A stretch of 64,000 nucleotides of DNA from CAWDAQ01 sp963800325 (GCA_963800325.1 CAWDAQ010000005.1:806001-870000); one strand, 5' to 3'. Positions 32,441 to 44,836 are shown, numbered from the stretch's first letter. Program-made: numbers and translations. Notes: generated from the sequence alone by a model not told the origin.

Positions 32441-32573
32441 TGTTTGAACTCCTGTCGTCGTGCTGGTTCTCGCGCGCGGCGGCGCGAGCCTGGCCGAACT
32501 GGTGTGGTCTGTGGGCGCTCACCGCCGACCGCTGGGGTGGGCCGGGAGGTGACGCCGTTGGGGGCGGTCTGCC

Positions 32574-32888
32574 CTACTTGGCCTTCTCGAGGATCTCCAC
32601 GAGCCGCCAGCGCTTGCTCGCCGAGAGCGGCCGGGTCTCCATGATCAGGACGCGGTCGCCGACGCCTGCGGTGTTGCCCTCGTCGTGCGCCTTGACCTTG
32701 TGGCTCTTGCGCATGACCTTGCCGTAGAGCGCGTGCTTGACGCGGTCCTCGACCTCGACGACGACGGTCTTGTCCGACTTGTCGCTCACCACGAGTCCCT
32801 GGCGGGTCTTGCGGTAGTTGCGCTCGGACCCGTGCTGGCTCTCCTGCGCGGTTGTGGTCACAGTCTCTTCCTTGGTCTCGTCGCTCAC
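32574..32888 (-). CDS. rpsQ: 30S ribosomal protein S17
   Basis: A 104-aa S17. The OB-fold core is YRKTRQGLVVSDKSDKTVVV to KRWRLVEILEKAK. About 20 residues precede it. GTG at 32888 overlaps the rpmC stop (GTGA); a GTG at 32861 would give a shorter N-terminus. Confidence 0.96.
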   Translation of the reverse strand: MSDETKEETVTTTAQESQHGSERNYRKTRQGLVVSDKSDKTVVVEVEDRVKHALYGKVMRKSHKVKAHDEGNTAGVGDRVLIMETRPLSASKRWRLVEILEKAK

Positions 32889-33139
32889 GCCGGGGCCTCC
32901 TCGGAGGTGGCCTCGCCGCCGGCGCCGATGCCGAGCTCGCGCTCGCGCATCTCGGTGTAGATCCGGGCGATGTCCTTGCGGACCGCCCGGAGCCGGCCGT
33001 GGCTCTCCAGCTGGCCGGTGGCCGACTGGAAACGGAGGTTGAACAGCTCCTCCTTGGCCTTGCGGAGCTCGTCGACGAGGCGGTCGTCGTCGAACCCGCG
33101 CAGCTCGGAGGGAGCGAGGTCCTTCGAACCGATAGCCAT
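32885..33139 (-). CDS. rpmC: 50S ribosomal protein L29
   Basis: An 84-aa L29: LRKAKEELFNLRFQSATGQL and the RAVRKDIARIYTEMRERELG helix, with a short acidic C-terminal tail. It lies by the peptide exit tunnel. Its ATG overlaps the rplP stop. Confidence 0.97.
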   Translation of the reverse strand: MAIGSKDLAPSELRGFDDDRLVDELRKAKEELFNLRFQSATGQLESHGRLRAVRKDIARIYTEMRERELGIGAGGEATSEEAPA

Positions 33140-33558
33140 CAGTTGTCACCACCTTCACGCATGATGAATCGGGCCTTCATCGGCAGCTTGTGGATCGCGA
33201 GGCGCATCGCCTCACGGGCGACCTCCTCGGACACCCCGGACAGCTCGAACATCACGCGGCCCGGCTTGACGTTGGCGACCCACCACTCCGGGGAGCCCTT
33301 CCCGGACCCCATCCGGGTCTCGGCGGGCTTCTTCGTCAGCGGCCGGTCCGGGAAGATGTTGATCCACACCTTCCCGCCACGCTTGATGTACCGCGTCATC
33401 GCGATACGCGCGGACTCGATCTGGCGGTTGGTCACGTAGGCCGGCTCCAGTGCCTGGATGCCGTAGTCGCCGAACGCGATCGTCGTCCCGCCCTTGGCCG
33501 TCCCGGTGCGGTCGGGGTGGTGCTGCTTGCGGTACTTGACTCGACGGGGAATCAACAT
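33139..33558 (-). CDS. rplP: 50S ribosomal protein L16
   Basis: A 139-aa L16, usual length: MLIPRRVKYRKQHHPDRTG, ESARIAMTRYIKRGGKVWIN and a C-terminal FIMREGGDN. It organises the A-site tRNA region. ATG at 33558 is 1 nt from the rpsC stop; the open frame beyond it is Pro/Arg noise. Confidence 0.98.
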   Translation of the reverse strand: MLIPRRVKYRKQHHPDRTGTAKGGTTIAFGDYGIQALEPAYVTNRQIESARIAMTRYIKRGGKVWINIFPDRPLTKKPAETRMGSGKGSPEWWVANVKPGRVMFELSGVSEEVAREAMRLAIHKLPMKARFIMREGGDN

Positions 33559-33559
33559 G

Positions 33560-34398
<839 letters not shown>

Positions 34399-34399
<1 letters not shown>

Positions 34400-34809
34400 C
34401 AGCGGGTACCTCCCTTGCGTCCGGCCTTCTCGGTGGGCGCGACGACGACGGTGATGTGGCTCGTGCGCTTGTTGATCCGGGTGGCCCGGCCCTGGGCGCG
34501 CGGCCGGAACCGCTTCATCGTCGGGCCCTCGTCGACGAAGGCCCGGCGGACGACGAGGGCGCGCTCGTCGAACGGCTCGGAGGCCTCGTCGGCCTTGACG
34601 CGTGCGTTCGCGATCGCGCTCTCGAGGACCTTGCGGACCTGCTCGGCCGTCCCCTGCGGGGCGAACCGGAGGGTGGCGACCGCCTCGGTCGCCTGCTTGC
34701 CACGGATGAGGTCGACGACGCGGCGGGCCTTCATGGGCGTGACGCGGACGTACCGCGCGCTCGCCTTGGCTTCCATCGCTGCTTCCTTGTTCTCGCTCGT
34801 GGTGGGCAT
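34399..34809 (-). CDS. rplV: 50S ribosomal protein L22
   Basis: A 136-aa L22 with ARYVRVTPMKARRVVDLIRG and RAFVDEGPTMKRFRPRAQGR. Its beta-hairpin reaches into the exit tunnel and is a site of macrolide-resistance changes; nothing unusual is seen. ATG at 34809 overlaps the rpsS stop (TGATG). Confidence 0.97.
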
Positions 34810-35090
34810 CAGCGACGACGCCCCTTCTTGTCGTCCTTCACGTGGCCGCGGAACGTGCGGGTCGGCGCGAACTCGCCGAGCTTGTGGCCGACCATGGACT
34901 CGGTGACGAACACCGGCACGTGCTTGCGTCCGTCGTGGACCGCGAAGGTGTGGCCGAGCATGTCCGGCGAGACGACCGAACGACGCGACCAGGTCTTGAT
35001 GACGTTCTTGCTGCCCGCTTCGTTCTGCGCGTCCACCTTCTTCTGGAGGTGGTCGTCGATGAAGGGGCCCTTCTTCAGGCTACGAGGCAT
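34809..35090 (-). CDS. rpsS: 30S ribosomal protein S19
   Basis: A 93-aa S19, usual length: MPRSLKKGPFIDDHLQKKVD, TWSRRSVVSPDMLGHTFAVH and VGHKLGEFAPTRTFRGH. It binds the head of the 30S with S13. Its stop overlaps rplV. Confidence 0.98.
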   Translation of the reverse strand: MPRSLKKGPFIDDHLQKKVDAQNEAGSKNVIKTWSRRSVVSPDMLGHTFAVHDGRKHVPVFVTESMVGHKLGEFAPTRTFRGHVKDDKKGRRR

Positions 35091-35102
35091 TTCAGGCTCC
35101 TA

Positions 35103-35939
35103 TCAGCGCTTCTTGCCGGTGCGGCGACGGCGGACGATCATCTTGTCGCTGGCCTTGCCCGGACGACGGGTCCGGCCCTCGGGCTGGCCCCACGGGCTGA
35201 CCGGGTTCCGGCCACCGGAGGTCTTGCCCTCGCCACCGCCGTGCGGGTGGTCGACCGGGTTCATCGCGACGCCGCGCACGCTCGGGCGCTTGCCCTTCCA
35301 GCGCATCCTGCCGGCCTTGCCCCAGCTGATGTTCGACTGCTCCGCGTTGCCCACCTCACCGACGGTCGCGCGGCAGCGGACGTCGACGTTGCGGATCTCG
35401 CCCGAGGGCAGCCGCAGCTGGGCGTTGCGGCCCTCCTTCGCGACGAGCTGGACGCGCACACCGGCGGAGCGGGCGATCTTCGCCCCGCCGCCGGGACGCA
35501 GCTCGACGGCGTGGATCACGGTGCCGACCGGGATGTTCCGCAGCGGCAGCGCGTTGCCCGGCCTGATGTCGGCGCCGGGGCCGTTCTCGACCGCGTCGCC
35601 CTGGCGGAGCCGGTTCGGCGCGAGGATGTACCGCTTCTCACCGTCGGCGTAGTGCAGCAGCGCGATCCGCGCGGTGCGGTTCGGGTCGTACTCGATGTGG
35701 GCGACCTTCGCGGGGACGCCGTCCTTGTCGTGGCGACGGAAGTCGACGACGCGGTAGGCGCGCTTGTGGCCCCCGCCGACGTGGCGGGTCGTGATCTTGC
35801 CGCTGCTGTTGCGGCCGCCGGACTTGCTCAGCGGGCGGACGAGCGACTTCTCGGGGGTCGTGCGGGTGACCTCGACGAAGTCGGCGTGGCTCGACCCGCG
35901 GCGACCCGCGGTCGTCGGCTTGTACTTTCTGATGGCCAT
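35103..35939 (-). CDS. rplB: 50S ribosomal protein L2
   Basis: A 278-aa L2, usual length: MAIRKYKPTTAGRRGSSHAD, GGHKRAYRVVDFRR and the C-terminal VAMNPVDHPHGGGEGKTSGG containing the His important for peptidyl transfer. The gene order rplW-rplB-rpsS is canonical. Confidence 0.98.
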   Translation of the reverse strand: MAIRKYKPTTAGRRGSSHADFVEVTRTTPEKSLVRPLSKSGGRNSSGKITTRHVGGGHKRAYRVVDFRRHDKDGVPAKVAHIEYDPNRTARIALLHYADGEKRYILAPNRLRQGDAVENGPGADIRPGNALPLRNIPVGTVIHAVELRPGGGAKIARSAGVRVQLVAKEGRNAQLRLPSGEIRNVDVRCRATVGEVGNAEQSNISWGKAGRMRWKGKRPSVRGVAMNPVDHPHGGGEGKTSGGRNPVSPWGQPEGRTRRPGKASDKMIVRRRRTGKKR

Positions 35940-35971
35940 GCTGTCAGTTCCTCAGTTCTCGCTCGTCCCGG

Positions 35972-36274
35972 TCAGGCGCTCGCGCCGCCGAAGATGTCGA
36001 TCGAGCCCTCGCGGAGGGTGACGATCGCGCGCTTGGTGTCCTTGCGACGACCGGTGCCGAAGCGGGTCCGGCGGGCCTTGCCCGGGCGGTTCATCGTGTG
36101 GACCGACTCGACCTTGACCCCGAAGATCCGCTCGACGGCGATGCGGATCTCCGTCTTGTTGGCCCGGGGGTCGACGAGGAAGGTGTACTTGCCCTCGTCG
36201 AGCAGCCCGTAGGACTTCTCGGACACGACCGGCGCGATGACGACGTCGCGCGGGTCCTTCGTCGGGGTGCTCAC
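35972..36274 (-). CDS. rplW: 50S ribosomal protein L23
   Basis: A 100-aa L23 with DVVIAPVVSEKSYGLLDEGK and KVESVHTMNRPGKARRT. It is the docking point for trigger factor and SRP at the tunnel exit. Its start overlaps the rplD stop by 4 nt. Confidence 0.97.
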   Translation of the reverse strand: MSTPTKDPRDVVIAPVVSEKSYGLLDEGKYTFLVDPRANKTEIRIAVERIFGVKVESVHTMNRPGKARRTRFGTGRRKDTKRAIVTLREGSIDIFGGASA

Positions 36275-36936
36275 TTGGTCTCCTCCTGGGTCTGCTCGGC
36301 GGCGCCGCCCGTGCGGGGGCCGGCGACGAAGGCGTCGAGCGCACCCTGGGTGAACACGACGTCGTCCGCGCAGAGCACGTCGTAGGTGTTGAGCTGGTCG
36401 GCCCAGAGCACGTGGACGTCGGGCAGGTTGCGCACGCTCTTGGTCGCCACGTCGTCGCCCCGCTCGAGGACGACGAGCAGGTTCCGGCGCTCGGTGAGCC
36501 CGCGGAGCACGCCGACGACGCCCTTGGTCGACGGGGTGGCGCCCTCGACGAGCGTCGAGAGCACGTGGACCCGGCCGTGTCGGGCGCGGTCGGACAGCGC
36601 CCCGCGCAGCGCGGCGGCCTTCATCTTCTTCGGGGTCCGCTGGCCGTAGGTGCGCGGCTGGGGGCCGTGGACGGTCCCGCCGCCGGCGAACTGCGGCGCG
36701 CGGATCGAGCCCTGGCGGGCGCGACCGGTGCCCTTCTGGCGGTACGGCTTGGCGCCGCCACCGCGCACGTCGCCCCGGGTCTTCGTCGCGTGGGTGCCCT
36801 GCCGCGCGGCGGCGAGCTGGGCGACGACGACCTGGTGGATCAGCGGGACGTTGGTCTGGACGTCGAAGACCTCGGCGGGCAGGTCGGCCGTGCCGGCCTT
36901 CGAGCCGGCGGGGCTGATGATGTCAACGGTCGGCAT
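36271..36936 (-). CDS. rplD: 50S ribosomal protein L4
   Basis: A 221-aa L4 with GTHATKTRGDVRGGGAKPYR, QKGTGRARQGSIRAPQFAGG and the YGQRTPKKMK loop that lines the tunnel. In other bacteria L4 represses its own operon. ATG at 36936 is 1 nt from the rplC stop. Confidence 0.97.
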   Translation of the reverse strand: MPTVDIISPAGSKAGTADLPAEVFDVQTNVPLIHQVVVAQLAAARQGTHATKTRGDVRGGGAKPYRQKGTGRARQGSIRAPQFAGGGTVHGPQPRTYGQRTPKKMKAAALRGALSDRARHGRVHVLSTLVEGATPSTKGVVGVLRGLTERRNLLVVLERGDDVATKSVRNLPDVHVLWADQLNTYDVLCADDVVFTQGALDAFVAGPRTGGAAEQTQEETK

Positions 36937-36937
36937 G

Positions 36938-37594
36938 TCAGGCTCCCTTGGCAGCCGTGCGGACCAGGACGATGCCGCCGCGGGGGCCGGGGACGGCACC
37001 CTTGAGCAGCAGCAGACCCTTCTCGGGGTCCACGGCGTGGATCGTGAGGTTCTGGGTGGTCTGGCGGACGCCGCCCATCCGGCCGGCCATCCGGGTGCCC
37101 TTGAAGACCCGGCCCGGCGTGGCGCAGCCGCCGATGGACCCGGGCTTGCGGTGGTTGCGGTGGGCGCCGTGCGAGGCGCCGACACCGGAGAAGCCGTGAC
37201 GCTTCATGACGCCCGCGAATCCCTTGCCCTTGGTGGTCCCGGAGACGTCGACGCTCTGGCCGACCTCGAACTGCTCGACGGTGACCTCCTGGCCGAGCTC
37301 GTACTCGCCGGCGTCGGCGGTGCGCAGCTCGAGCAGGTGACGGCGGGGGGTGACGCCGGCCTTCTCGAAGTGGCCGGCGAGGGGCTTGGTGACCTTGCGG
37401 GGGTCGATGGCGCCGTAGGCGATCTGGACCGAGGCGTACCCGTCGGTGGCGGCGTCGCGCACCTGCGTGACGACGCAGGGACCGGCCTGGACCACGGTGA
37501 CGGGGACGAGCCGGTTGTTCTCGTCCCAGACCTGGGTCATGCCGAGCTTCTCGCCGAGGACGCCCTTGATCGTGCGCTGGGCAGTGGTGGTCAT
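36938..37594 (-). CDS. rplC: 50S ribosomal protein L3
   Basis: A 218-aa L3: GVLGEKLGMTQVWDENNRLV, KGFAGVMKRHGFSGVGASHG and GCATPGRVFKGTRMAGRMGG. It lies near the peptidyl transferase centre. It begins 13 nt after rpsJ in the S10 operon. Confidence 0.98.
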   Translation of the reverse strand: MTTTAQRTIKGVLGEKLGMTQVWDENNRLVPVTVVQAGPCVVTQVRDAATDGYASVQIAYGAIDPRKVTKPLAGHFEKAGVTPRRHLLELRTADAGEYELGQEVTVEQFEVGQSVDVSGTTKGKGFAGVMKRHGFSGVGASHGAHRNHRKPGSIGGCATPGRVFKGTRMAGRMGGVRQTTQNLTIHAVDPEKGLLLLKGAVPGPRGGIVLVRTAAKGA

Positions 37595-37607
37595 CGTGCC
37601 GCCTCCC

Positions 37608-37916
37608 TCAGAGCTTGATCTCGATGTTGACGTCGGCCGGGAGGTCGAGACGCATCAGCGAGTCGACGGCCTTGGGCGTCGGGTCGATGATGTCGATGAG
37701 GCGCTTGTGCGTGCGCATCTCGAAGTGCTCGCGGCTGTCCTTGTACTTGTGGGGCGACCGGATGACGCAGAACACGTTCTTCTCCGTGGGCAACGGCACG
37801 GGTCCGACCACCGTGGCGCCGGCACGGGTCACCGTGTCGACGATCTTGCGCGCCGAGTTGTCGATGACCTCGTGGTCATACGACTTCAATCGGATGCGGA
37901 TCTTTTGTCCCGCCAT
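37608..37916 (-). CDS. rpsJ: 30S ribosomal protein S10
   Basis: A 102-aa S10, usual length: MAGQKIRIRLKSYDHEVIDN and RTHKRLIDIIDPTPKAVDSL. It is the first gene of the S10 operon and also the NusE antitermination factor. Upstream lies a predicted 264-nt leader with a bipartite element (37973-37997) shared with the str operon. Confidence 0.98.
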   Translation of the reverse strand: MAGQKIRIRLKSYDHEVIDNSARKIVDTVTRAGATVVGPVPLPTEKNVFCVIRSPHKYKDSREHFEMRTHKRLIDIIDPTPKAVDSLMRLDLPADVNIEIKL

Positions 37917-37972
37917 CTTCGTGACGTCTCTCTCTCGCCGTACAGCTTGGTCTCGTGCGGCCCGTCCGGAGT

Positions 37973-37997
37973 CCGACCCCCGAGGTCGGGTGTGTCG
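37973..37997 (-). promoter_or_regulatory. Bipartite leader element, S10 operon copy
   Basis: In mRNA sense it reads CGACACACCC, 5 nt, CGGGGGTCGG. Both 10-mers and the 5-nt spacing are identical to the element at 44265-44289 in the str leader. It starts 57 nt before the rpsJ ATG and can fold as a CCGACC/GGTCGG hairpin. I know no named riboregulator for it. Confidence 0.6.
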
Positions 37998-38186
37998 CAC
38001 CCTTCCCACACGGGCCCCCGGGGGCGCAGTGCACCTCTGGGGGACGTCTCGGATCTCCGGCCTGGCCGGGCTTGCCGACCCTGGTGTGTCGCCCCGCCGT
38101 GAGATGCGGTTCGATGCGTTGTCACCAAGGTGGTGGAGCGGGGGCGGGCCCTTCAGGGCCACCTCCGCTCGACAAGCAACCGGACT

Positions 38187-38216
38187 AGTGTGACACGGGC
38201 CCGCGGGGAGGGCCAA
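38187..38216 (-). promoter_or_regulatory. S10 operon promoter
   Basis: On the minus strand TTGGCC (38216-38211) and CACACT (38192-38187) are 18 nt apart. The -35 lies in GATTTGGCC, identical to that of the str operon promoter. The -10 is weak. Confidence 0.5.
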
Positions 38217-38300
38217 ATCCGGGAGCACACCGCCCCCGGGGCCCGCGGGAGGCCCCGGATCCCGGGCGCGTCGCGCGTCCCCGGCCGGAAGGAGCAGACC

Positions 38301-39698
38301 GTGACCGTGCCCGACACCTCTTCCGACACCTCACCCGACGTCCCAGGCGACATCTCGTCCGGCATCCCGCCCGGCGCCGGACCCGCGACGCCGGCAGCGC
38401 GCGGCCCGGGCGCCGGCCGGGCCCGTCAGGCCGCGATCTACCGCGCGGGCGCACGCGGACGCCGTCCCGCGGTTCCCACCTCGACGGCGGCGCTGGAGCG
38501 AGCCGCCCGGCGCCGGGCCTCGCGTCGGGCCTGGGCCTACCTCGCCGGCGGCGCCGGCGAGGGCCGCACGATCCGCCGCAACCGTGCGGCGTTCGAGCGC
38601 TGGGCGATCGTCCCGCGGGTGCTCCGCGGCGCCGCGGCGGTCGACACCGGGACCCGGCTGCTCGGCCGGCACCGGCCCACCCCGCTCGTGCTCGCCCCGA
38701 TCGGCGCGGCCGCGACGCTGCGCCGGGACGCCGACCTGCTCGCGGCCCGCGCGGCGGCCTCGGCGGGGGTGCCGTTCGTCGTCTCCAACCAGGGCTGCTC
38801 CCCGATGGAGGAGGTCGCCCGCGCGGTGGCGGCCGCGAGCCCACCCGGCGCGCGCTCGCCCTGGTGGTTCCAGCTGTACGTCGCCGACGACGACGCGCTC
38901 GTCACGAGCCTGCTCGCCAGGGCCGCCGCAGCCGGGGCCGAGGCCGTCGTCGTCACCCTCGACACGACGGTGCTCGGGTGGCGTCCGGCCGACCTCGACC
39001 TCGGCAGCCTGCCGTTCGCCCGGGGCGAAGGACTGGCCCAGTACACCTCCGACCCGCGCTTCCGCGAGCTCGTCGCGGAGCGGGTGGCGGCCGGCGCCCC
39101 GGGCCGCGAGGCGGGCCCGGTGACGCCCGCGGCGCTGCGGACGCTGCTCGCGCTGTCCCGGGCCCACCCCGGCCGGCTCCGGGACAACCTCGCCTCCCCC
39201 CTCCCCCGCGCCGCCGTCGAGACCTTCCTCGAGGTCTACTCCAACCCGGGGCTGTCGTGGCAGGACCTCGCCTCGGTGCGGGCCCGCACCGACCTGCCCG
39301 TGCTCGTCAAGGGGGTGCTCCACCCGGACGACGCGCGGCGCGCGCTCGAGCTCGGGGTGGACGGGATCGTCGTCTCCAACCACGGCGGCCGGCAGGTCGA
39401 CAACGCGGTCGCCTCGCTGGACGCCCTCGTCGCCGTCCGGGAGGCGGTGGGGCCGGACCCGTTGCTCGTCCTCGACTCCGGGGTGCGCACCGGCGCCGAC
39501 GTCGCCGTGGCGCTCGCGCTGGGCGCGGACGCGGCCACCCTGGGCAGGCCGTGGGCGTGGGGGCTCGCGGCGGCCGGCGAGAGGGGGGTGGCGGAGGTCG
39601 TCGCCAACGTCCTCGCCGAGCTCGACCTCACGATGGGGCTCGCCGGGGCCGCGGACCTGGCCGGGCTGACCCGCGAGGCCCTTCGGCCCGCCGGCTGA
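38301..39698 (+). CDS. FMN-dependent alpha-hydroxy acid oxidase, lactate 2-monooxygenase-like
   Basis: A 465-aa TIM-barrel flavoenzyme. The FMN/substrate signature is SNHGGRQVDNA with catalytic His361; the flavin phosphate loop is VLDSGVRTGADVAVALALGADAATLGRP. VVTLDTTVLGWRPADLDLG and LAQYTSDPRF resemble lactate 2-monooxygenases, which turn lactate into acetate and CO2; a lactate dehydrogenase-type oxidase is the alternative. The first 45 residues are a disordered extension. GTG at 38301 has GGAAGGAG upstream. It sits alone between tuf and rpsJ. Confidence 0.88.
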   Translation: MTVPDTSSDTSPDVPGDISSGIPPGAGPATPAARGPGAGRARQAAIYRAGARGRRPAVPTSTAALERAARRRASRRAWAYLAGGAGEGRTIRRNRAAFERWAIVPRVLRGAAAVDTGTRLLGRHRPTPLVLAPIGAAATLRRDADLLAARAAASAGVPFVVSNQGCSPMEEVARAVAAASPPGARSPWWFQLYVADDDALVTSLLARAAAAGAEAVVVTLDTTVLGWRPADLDLGSLPFARGEGLAQYTSDPRFRELVAERVAAGAPGREAGPVTPAALRTLLALSRAHPGRLRDNLASPLPRAAVETFLEVYSNPGLSWQDLASVRARTDLPVLVKGVLHPDDARRALELGVDGIVVSNHGGRQVDNAVASLDALVAVREAVGPDPLLVLDSGVRTGADVAVALALGADAATLGRPWAWGLAAAGERGVAEVVANVLAELDLTMGLAGAADLAGLTREALRPAG

Positions 39699-39721
39699 GG
39701 GCCGGGCCGGGCCGGACACGA

Positions 39722-39760
39722 CGGGAGGGCCCGCAGCCGTCACGGCTGCGGGCCCTCCCG
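39722..39760. terminator. 18-bp bidirectional terminator
   Basis: The arms 39722-39739 and 39743-39760 pair perfectly over 18 bp with a TCA loop. It lies between the convergent oxidase and tuf genes. Confidence 0.85.
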
Positions 39761-39787
39761 GGTGGGGCTGGCGGAACCAGCGTCAGG

Positions 39788-40981
<1,194 letters not shown>

Positions 40982-41076
40982 TTCTGGGTCCTCCTCAGGA
41001 CTGTCTTCGTGTTACGCCGAACGACCGGGCGGGACGTGGCGTGGTGTGTGGGTGTTCCGTGCTGTCAGCGAGCTGC

Positions 41077-41095
41077 GTGACCGCGAGTCTAGCGG

Positions 41096-41099
<4 letters not shown>
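41077..41099. other. Hairpin between fusA and tuf
   Basis: An 8-bp perfect stem (GTGACCGC/GCGGTCAC) whose 7-nt loop on the minus strand reads TAGACTC, starting inside the fusA stop. It could be an RNA processing site. TAGACT also resembles a -10 box, but no matching -35 is seen. Confidence 0.4.
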
Positions 41100-43198
<2,099 letters not shown>

Positions 43199-43297
43199 TC
43201 GTATCTCATCTCGCTCGTGTGCGGAAACTGCTGTCGTGTGCCGGCGGCCCGGACCGGTTGAGCGCCGGTCGAGAAGTCCCTCCGGCCGCCGGCCGCG

Positions 43298-43325
43298 GCG
43301 GTGGGCCCGCGGACGGGCCCACCGC
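43298..43325. terminator. Hairpin between rpsG and fusA
   Basis: A 12-bp perfect stem (GCGGTGGGCCCG/CGGGCCCACCGC) with a CGGA loop, 5 nt after the rpsG stop. It could attenuate or stabilise; fusA needs transcription through it unless it has its own promoter. Confidence 0.5.
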
Positions 43326-43330
43326 GGGCG

Positions 43331-43801
43331 TCACCAGCGGTAGTGCGCGAAGGCCTTGTTGGACTCGGCCATCTTGTGGGTGTCCTCACGGCGCTTCACC
43401 GCGGCGCCGAGGCCGTTGGAGGCGTCGAGGATCTCGTTCATGAGCCGCTCGGTCATCGTCTTCTCGCGACGCTGGCGGGCGTAGCCGACGAGCCAGCGCA
43501 GCGACAGCGTGGTCGCCCGGTTGGGCTTGACCTCGACCGGCACCTGGTAGGTCGCACCGCCGACGCGGCGGGACTTGACCTCGAGGCTCGGGCGGACGTT
43601 GTCGAGCGCGCGCTTGAGGGTCTGGACCGGGTCGGTGCCGGTCTTGTCGCGGCAGCCGTCGAGCGCGCCGTAGACGATGGCCTCGGCGGTCGACTTCTTG
43701 CCGTCGAGCAGCACCTTGTTGACCAGCTGGGTGACCAGCGGGCTGTTGTGGACCGGGTCGACGACGAGCGGGCGCTTGGGGGCGGGTCCCTTGCGAGGCA
43801 T
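43331..43801 (-). CDS. rpsG: 30S ribosomal protein S7
   Basis: A 156-aa S7, usual length: MPRKGPAPKRPLVVDPVHNS, LKRALDNVRPSLEVKSRRVG and YARQRREKTMTERLMNEILD. It organises the 30S head and in many bacteria represses the str operon. The ATG overlaps the rpsL stop (TAATG). Confidence 0.98.
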   Translation of the reverse strand: MPRKGPAPKRPLVVDPVHNSPLVTQLVNKVLLDGKKSTAEAIVYGALDGCRDKTGTDPVQTLKRALDNVRPSLEVKSRRVGGATYQVPVEVKPNRATTLSLRWLVGYARQRREKTMTERLMNEILDASNGLGAAVKRREDTHKMAESNKAFAHYRW

Positions 43802-44175
43802 TACTTCTTCTCCTTCTTGGCGCCGTAGCGGCTGCGAGCCTGCTGACGGCCCCGGACACCCTGGGTGTCGAGGGAGCCGCGGACGATCTTGTAGCGGACG
43901 CCGGGGAGGTCCTTCACCCGGCCGCCGCGCACGAGCACGATGGAGTGCTCCTGCAGGTTGTGGCCGACGCCCGGGATGTAGGCGGTGACCTCGATGCCGC
44001 TCGTCAGGCGCACGCGGGCGACCTTGCGGAGGGCAGAGTTCGGCTTCTTCGGCGTCGTCGTGTACACGCGCGTGCACACGCCGCGGCGCTGCGGCGAGCC
44101 CTTCAGGGCAGGGGTCTTGGCCTTGGTGGCCTTGTCCTGCCGGCCCTTGCGCACCAGCTGGTTGATCGTGGGCAA
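43801..44175 (-). CDS. rpsL: 30S ribosomal protein S12
   Basis: A 124-aa S12 (PTINQLVRKGRQDKATKAKT). The decoding loops have lysine at residues 43 (TPKKPNS) and 88 (RVKDLPG), the streptomycin-sensitive wild-type state. TTG at 44175 is the start, since GGAGAACAGG lies directly upstream and the conserved protein begins there. A predicted leader of about 265 nt precedes it. Confidence 0.97.
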   Translation of the reverse strand: MPTINQLVRKGRQDKATKAKTPALKGSPQRRGVCTRVYTTTPKKPNSALRKVARVRLTSGIEVTAYIPGVGHNLQEHSIVLVRGGRVKDLPGVRYKIVRGSLDTQGVRGRQQARSRYGAKKEKK

Positions 44176-44264
44176 CCTGTTCTCCGTACTCGTCGGTGTG
44201 TTGTCGCTCCCCGCCCGCACCGCGGACGGCGCGGAGGACGGGGACTCCTTGGTGATGGTCGGAC

Positions 44265-44289
44265 CCGACCCCCGCATCCGGGTGTGTCG
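44265..44289 (-). promoter_or_regulatory. Bipartite leader element, str operon copy
   Basis: In mRNA sense it reads CGACACACCC, 5 nt, CGGGGGTCGG, identical in both halves and spacing to the S10 leader copy. Adjacent bases allow a GGTCGG/CCGACC hairpin. It lies about 90 nt before the rpsL start. Confidence 0.6.
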
Positions 44290-44447
44290 AGCCCGGCGCT
44301 CCCACCTGCACTCCCCGCTCCCGGCCCGGGGGCCGTCGGGCGGGGCGCCCGGTGGAAGGTCTCGGGCCGCTCGTGCGCGCTGGCGTCCCGCGCCGACCGT
44401 CCCGGTCCGAGCACGCCCACGTGGGCACGGCTCAGACACGTGCGACA

Positions 44448-44477
44448 ACTTTACCGGGACCTGTGGGGGGCGGCCAA
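44448..44477 (-). promoter_or_regulatory. str operon promoter
   Basis: On the minus strand TTGGCC (44477-44472) and TAAAGT (44453-44448) are 18 nt apart, with GATTTGGCC at the -35. This is the best-looking promoter of the shared type and would drive rpsL-rpsG-fusA-tuf. Confidence 0.65.
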
Positions 44478-44496
44478 ATCGTGGACGACGCGGGGA

Positions 44497-44540
44497 CGAC
44501 GACGGCGCCCGCCCCCGAGGTGGGGCGGGCGCCGTCGTCG
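44497..44540. terminator. 19-bp terminator hairpin after the HU gene
   Basis: The arms 44497-44515 and 44522-44540 pair perfectly over 19 bp with a 6-nt loop. It lies 17 nt downstream of the HU stop and 20 nt upstream of the str -35. Confidence 0.85.
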
Positions 44541-44557
44541 GCTGGGCCGGAGGCGGC

Positions 44558-44836
44558 TCAGGAGCCCTTCGCGGCGTTCTTCAGCGCGCTGCCGGCGGTC
44601 AGCTTCGCGGCGTACCCGCCCGGGATCGTCATCGACTCGCCGGTCTGCGGGTTGCGGCCCTGCCGCTCGCCACGCTCGACCCGCTCCAGGGTGAGCAGAC
44701 CGGGGACGGTGACCTTCTCGCCCTTGGACACCTGCTCGACGAGAACGTCCTGCAGGGCCGAAAGGACGTCGCCCGCCTTGGTCGCCGGGATCTGGGCGTG
44801 CTGGGCGATCGCGCTGGCGAGTTCGGACTTGTTCAT
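44558..44836 (-). CDS. HU-family DNA-binding protein
   Basis: A 92-aa nucleoid protein: MNKSELASAIAQHAQIPATK and the arm region RQGRNPQTGESMTIPGGYAA. It has no Lys/Ala-rich C-terminal tail, unlike the long mycobacterial HupB, so it is a plain HU. It forms a single-gene unit between rpoC and the str operon, with its own terminator. A TAGGCT about 46 nt upstream (44883-44888) may be its -10. Confidence 0.94.
   Translation of the reverse strand: MNKSELASAIAQHAQIPATKAGDVLSALQDVLVEQVSKGEKVTVPGLLTLERVERGERQGRNPQTGESMTIPGGYAAKLTAGSALKNAAKGS

Larger units (their letters stand above)
37917..38300. other. S10 leader and divergent intergenic region
   Basis: 384 bp between rpsJ and the divergent oxidase gene. 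It contains the S10 promoter (38187-38216), a predicted leader of about 264 nt, a half-element-like CGACACACCAGGGTCGG at 38091-38075 (RNA sense) and the complete shared element at 37973-37997. The plus-strand gene has a GGAAGGAG ribosome-binding site at its edge; its promoter was not identified. Confidence 0.6.
44176..44557. other. str operon leader and HU downstream region
   Basis: 382 bp between rpsL and the HU gene. From right to left on the minus strand it holds the HU terminator (44497-44540), the str promoter (44448-44477) and a predicted leader of about 265 nt with the shared element at 44265-44289. No coding frame is convincing. Confidence 0.6.
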
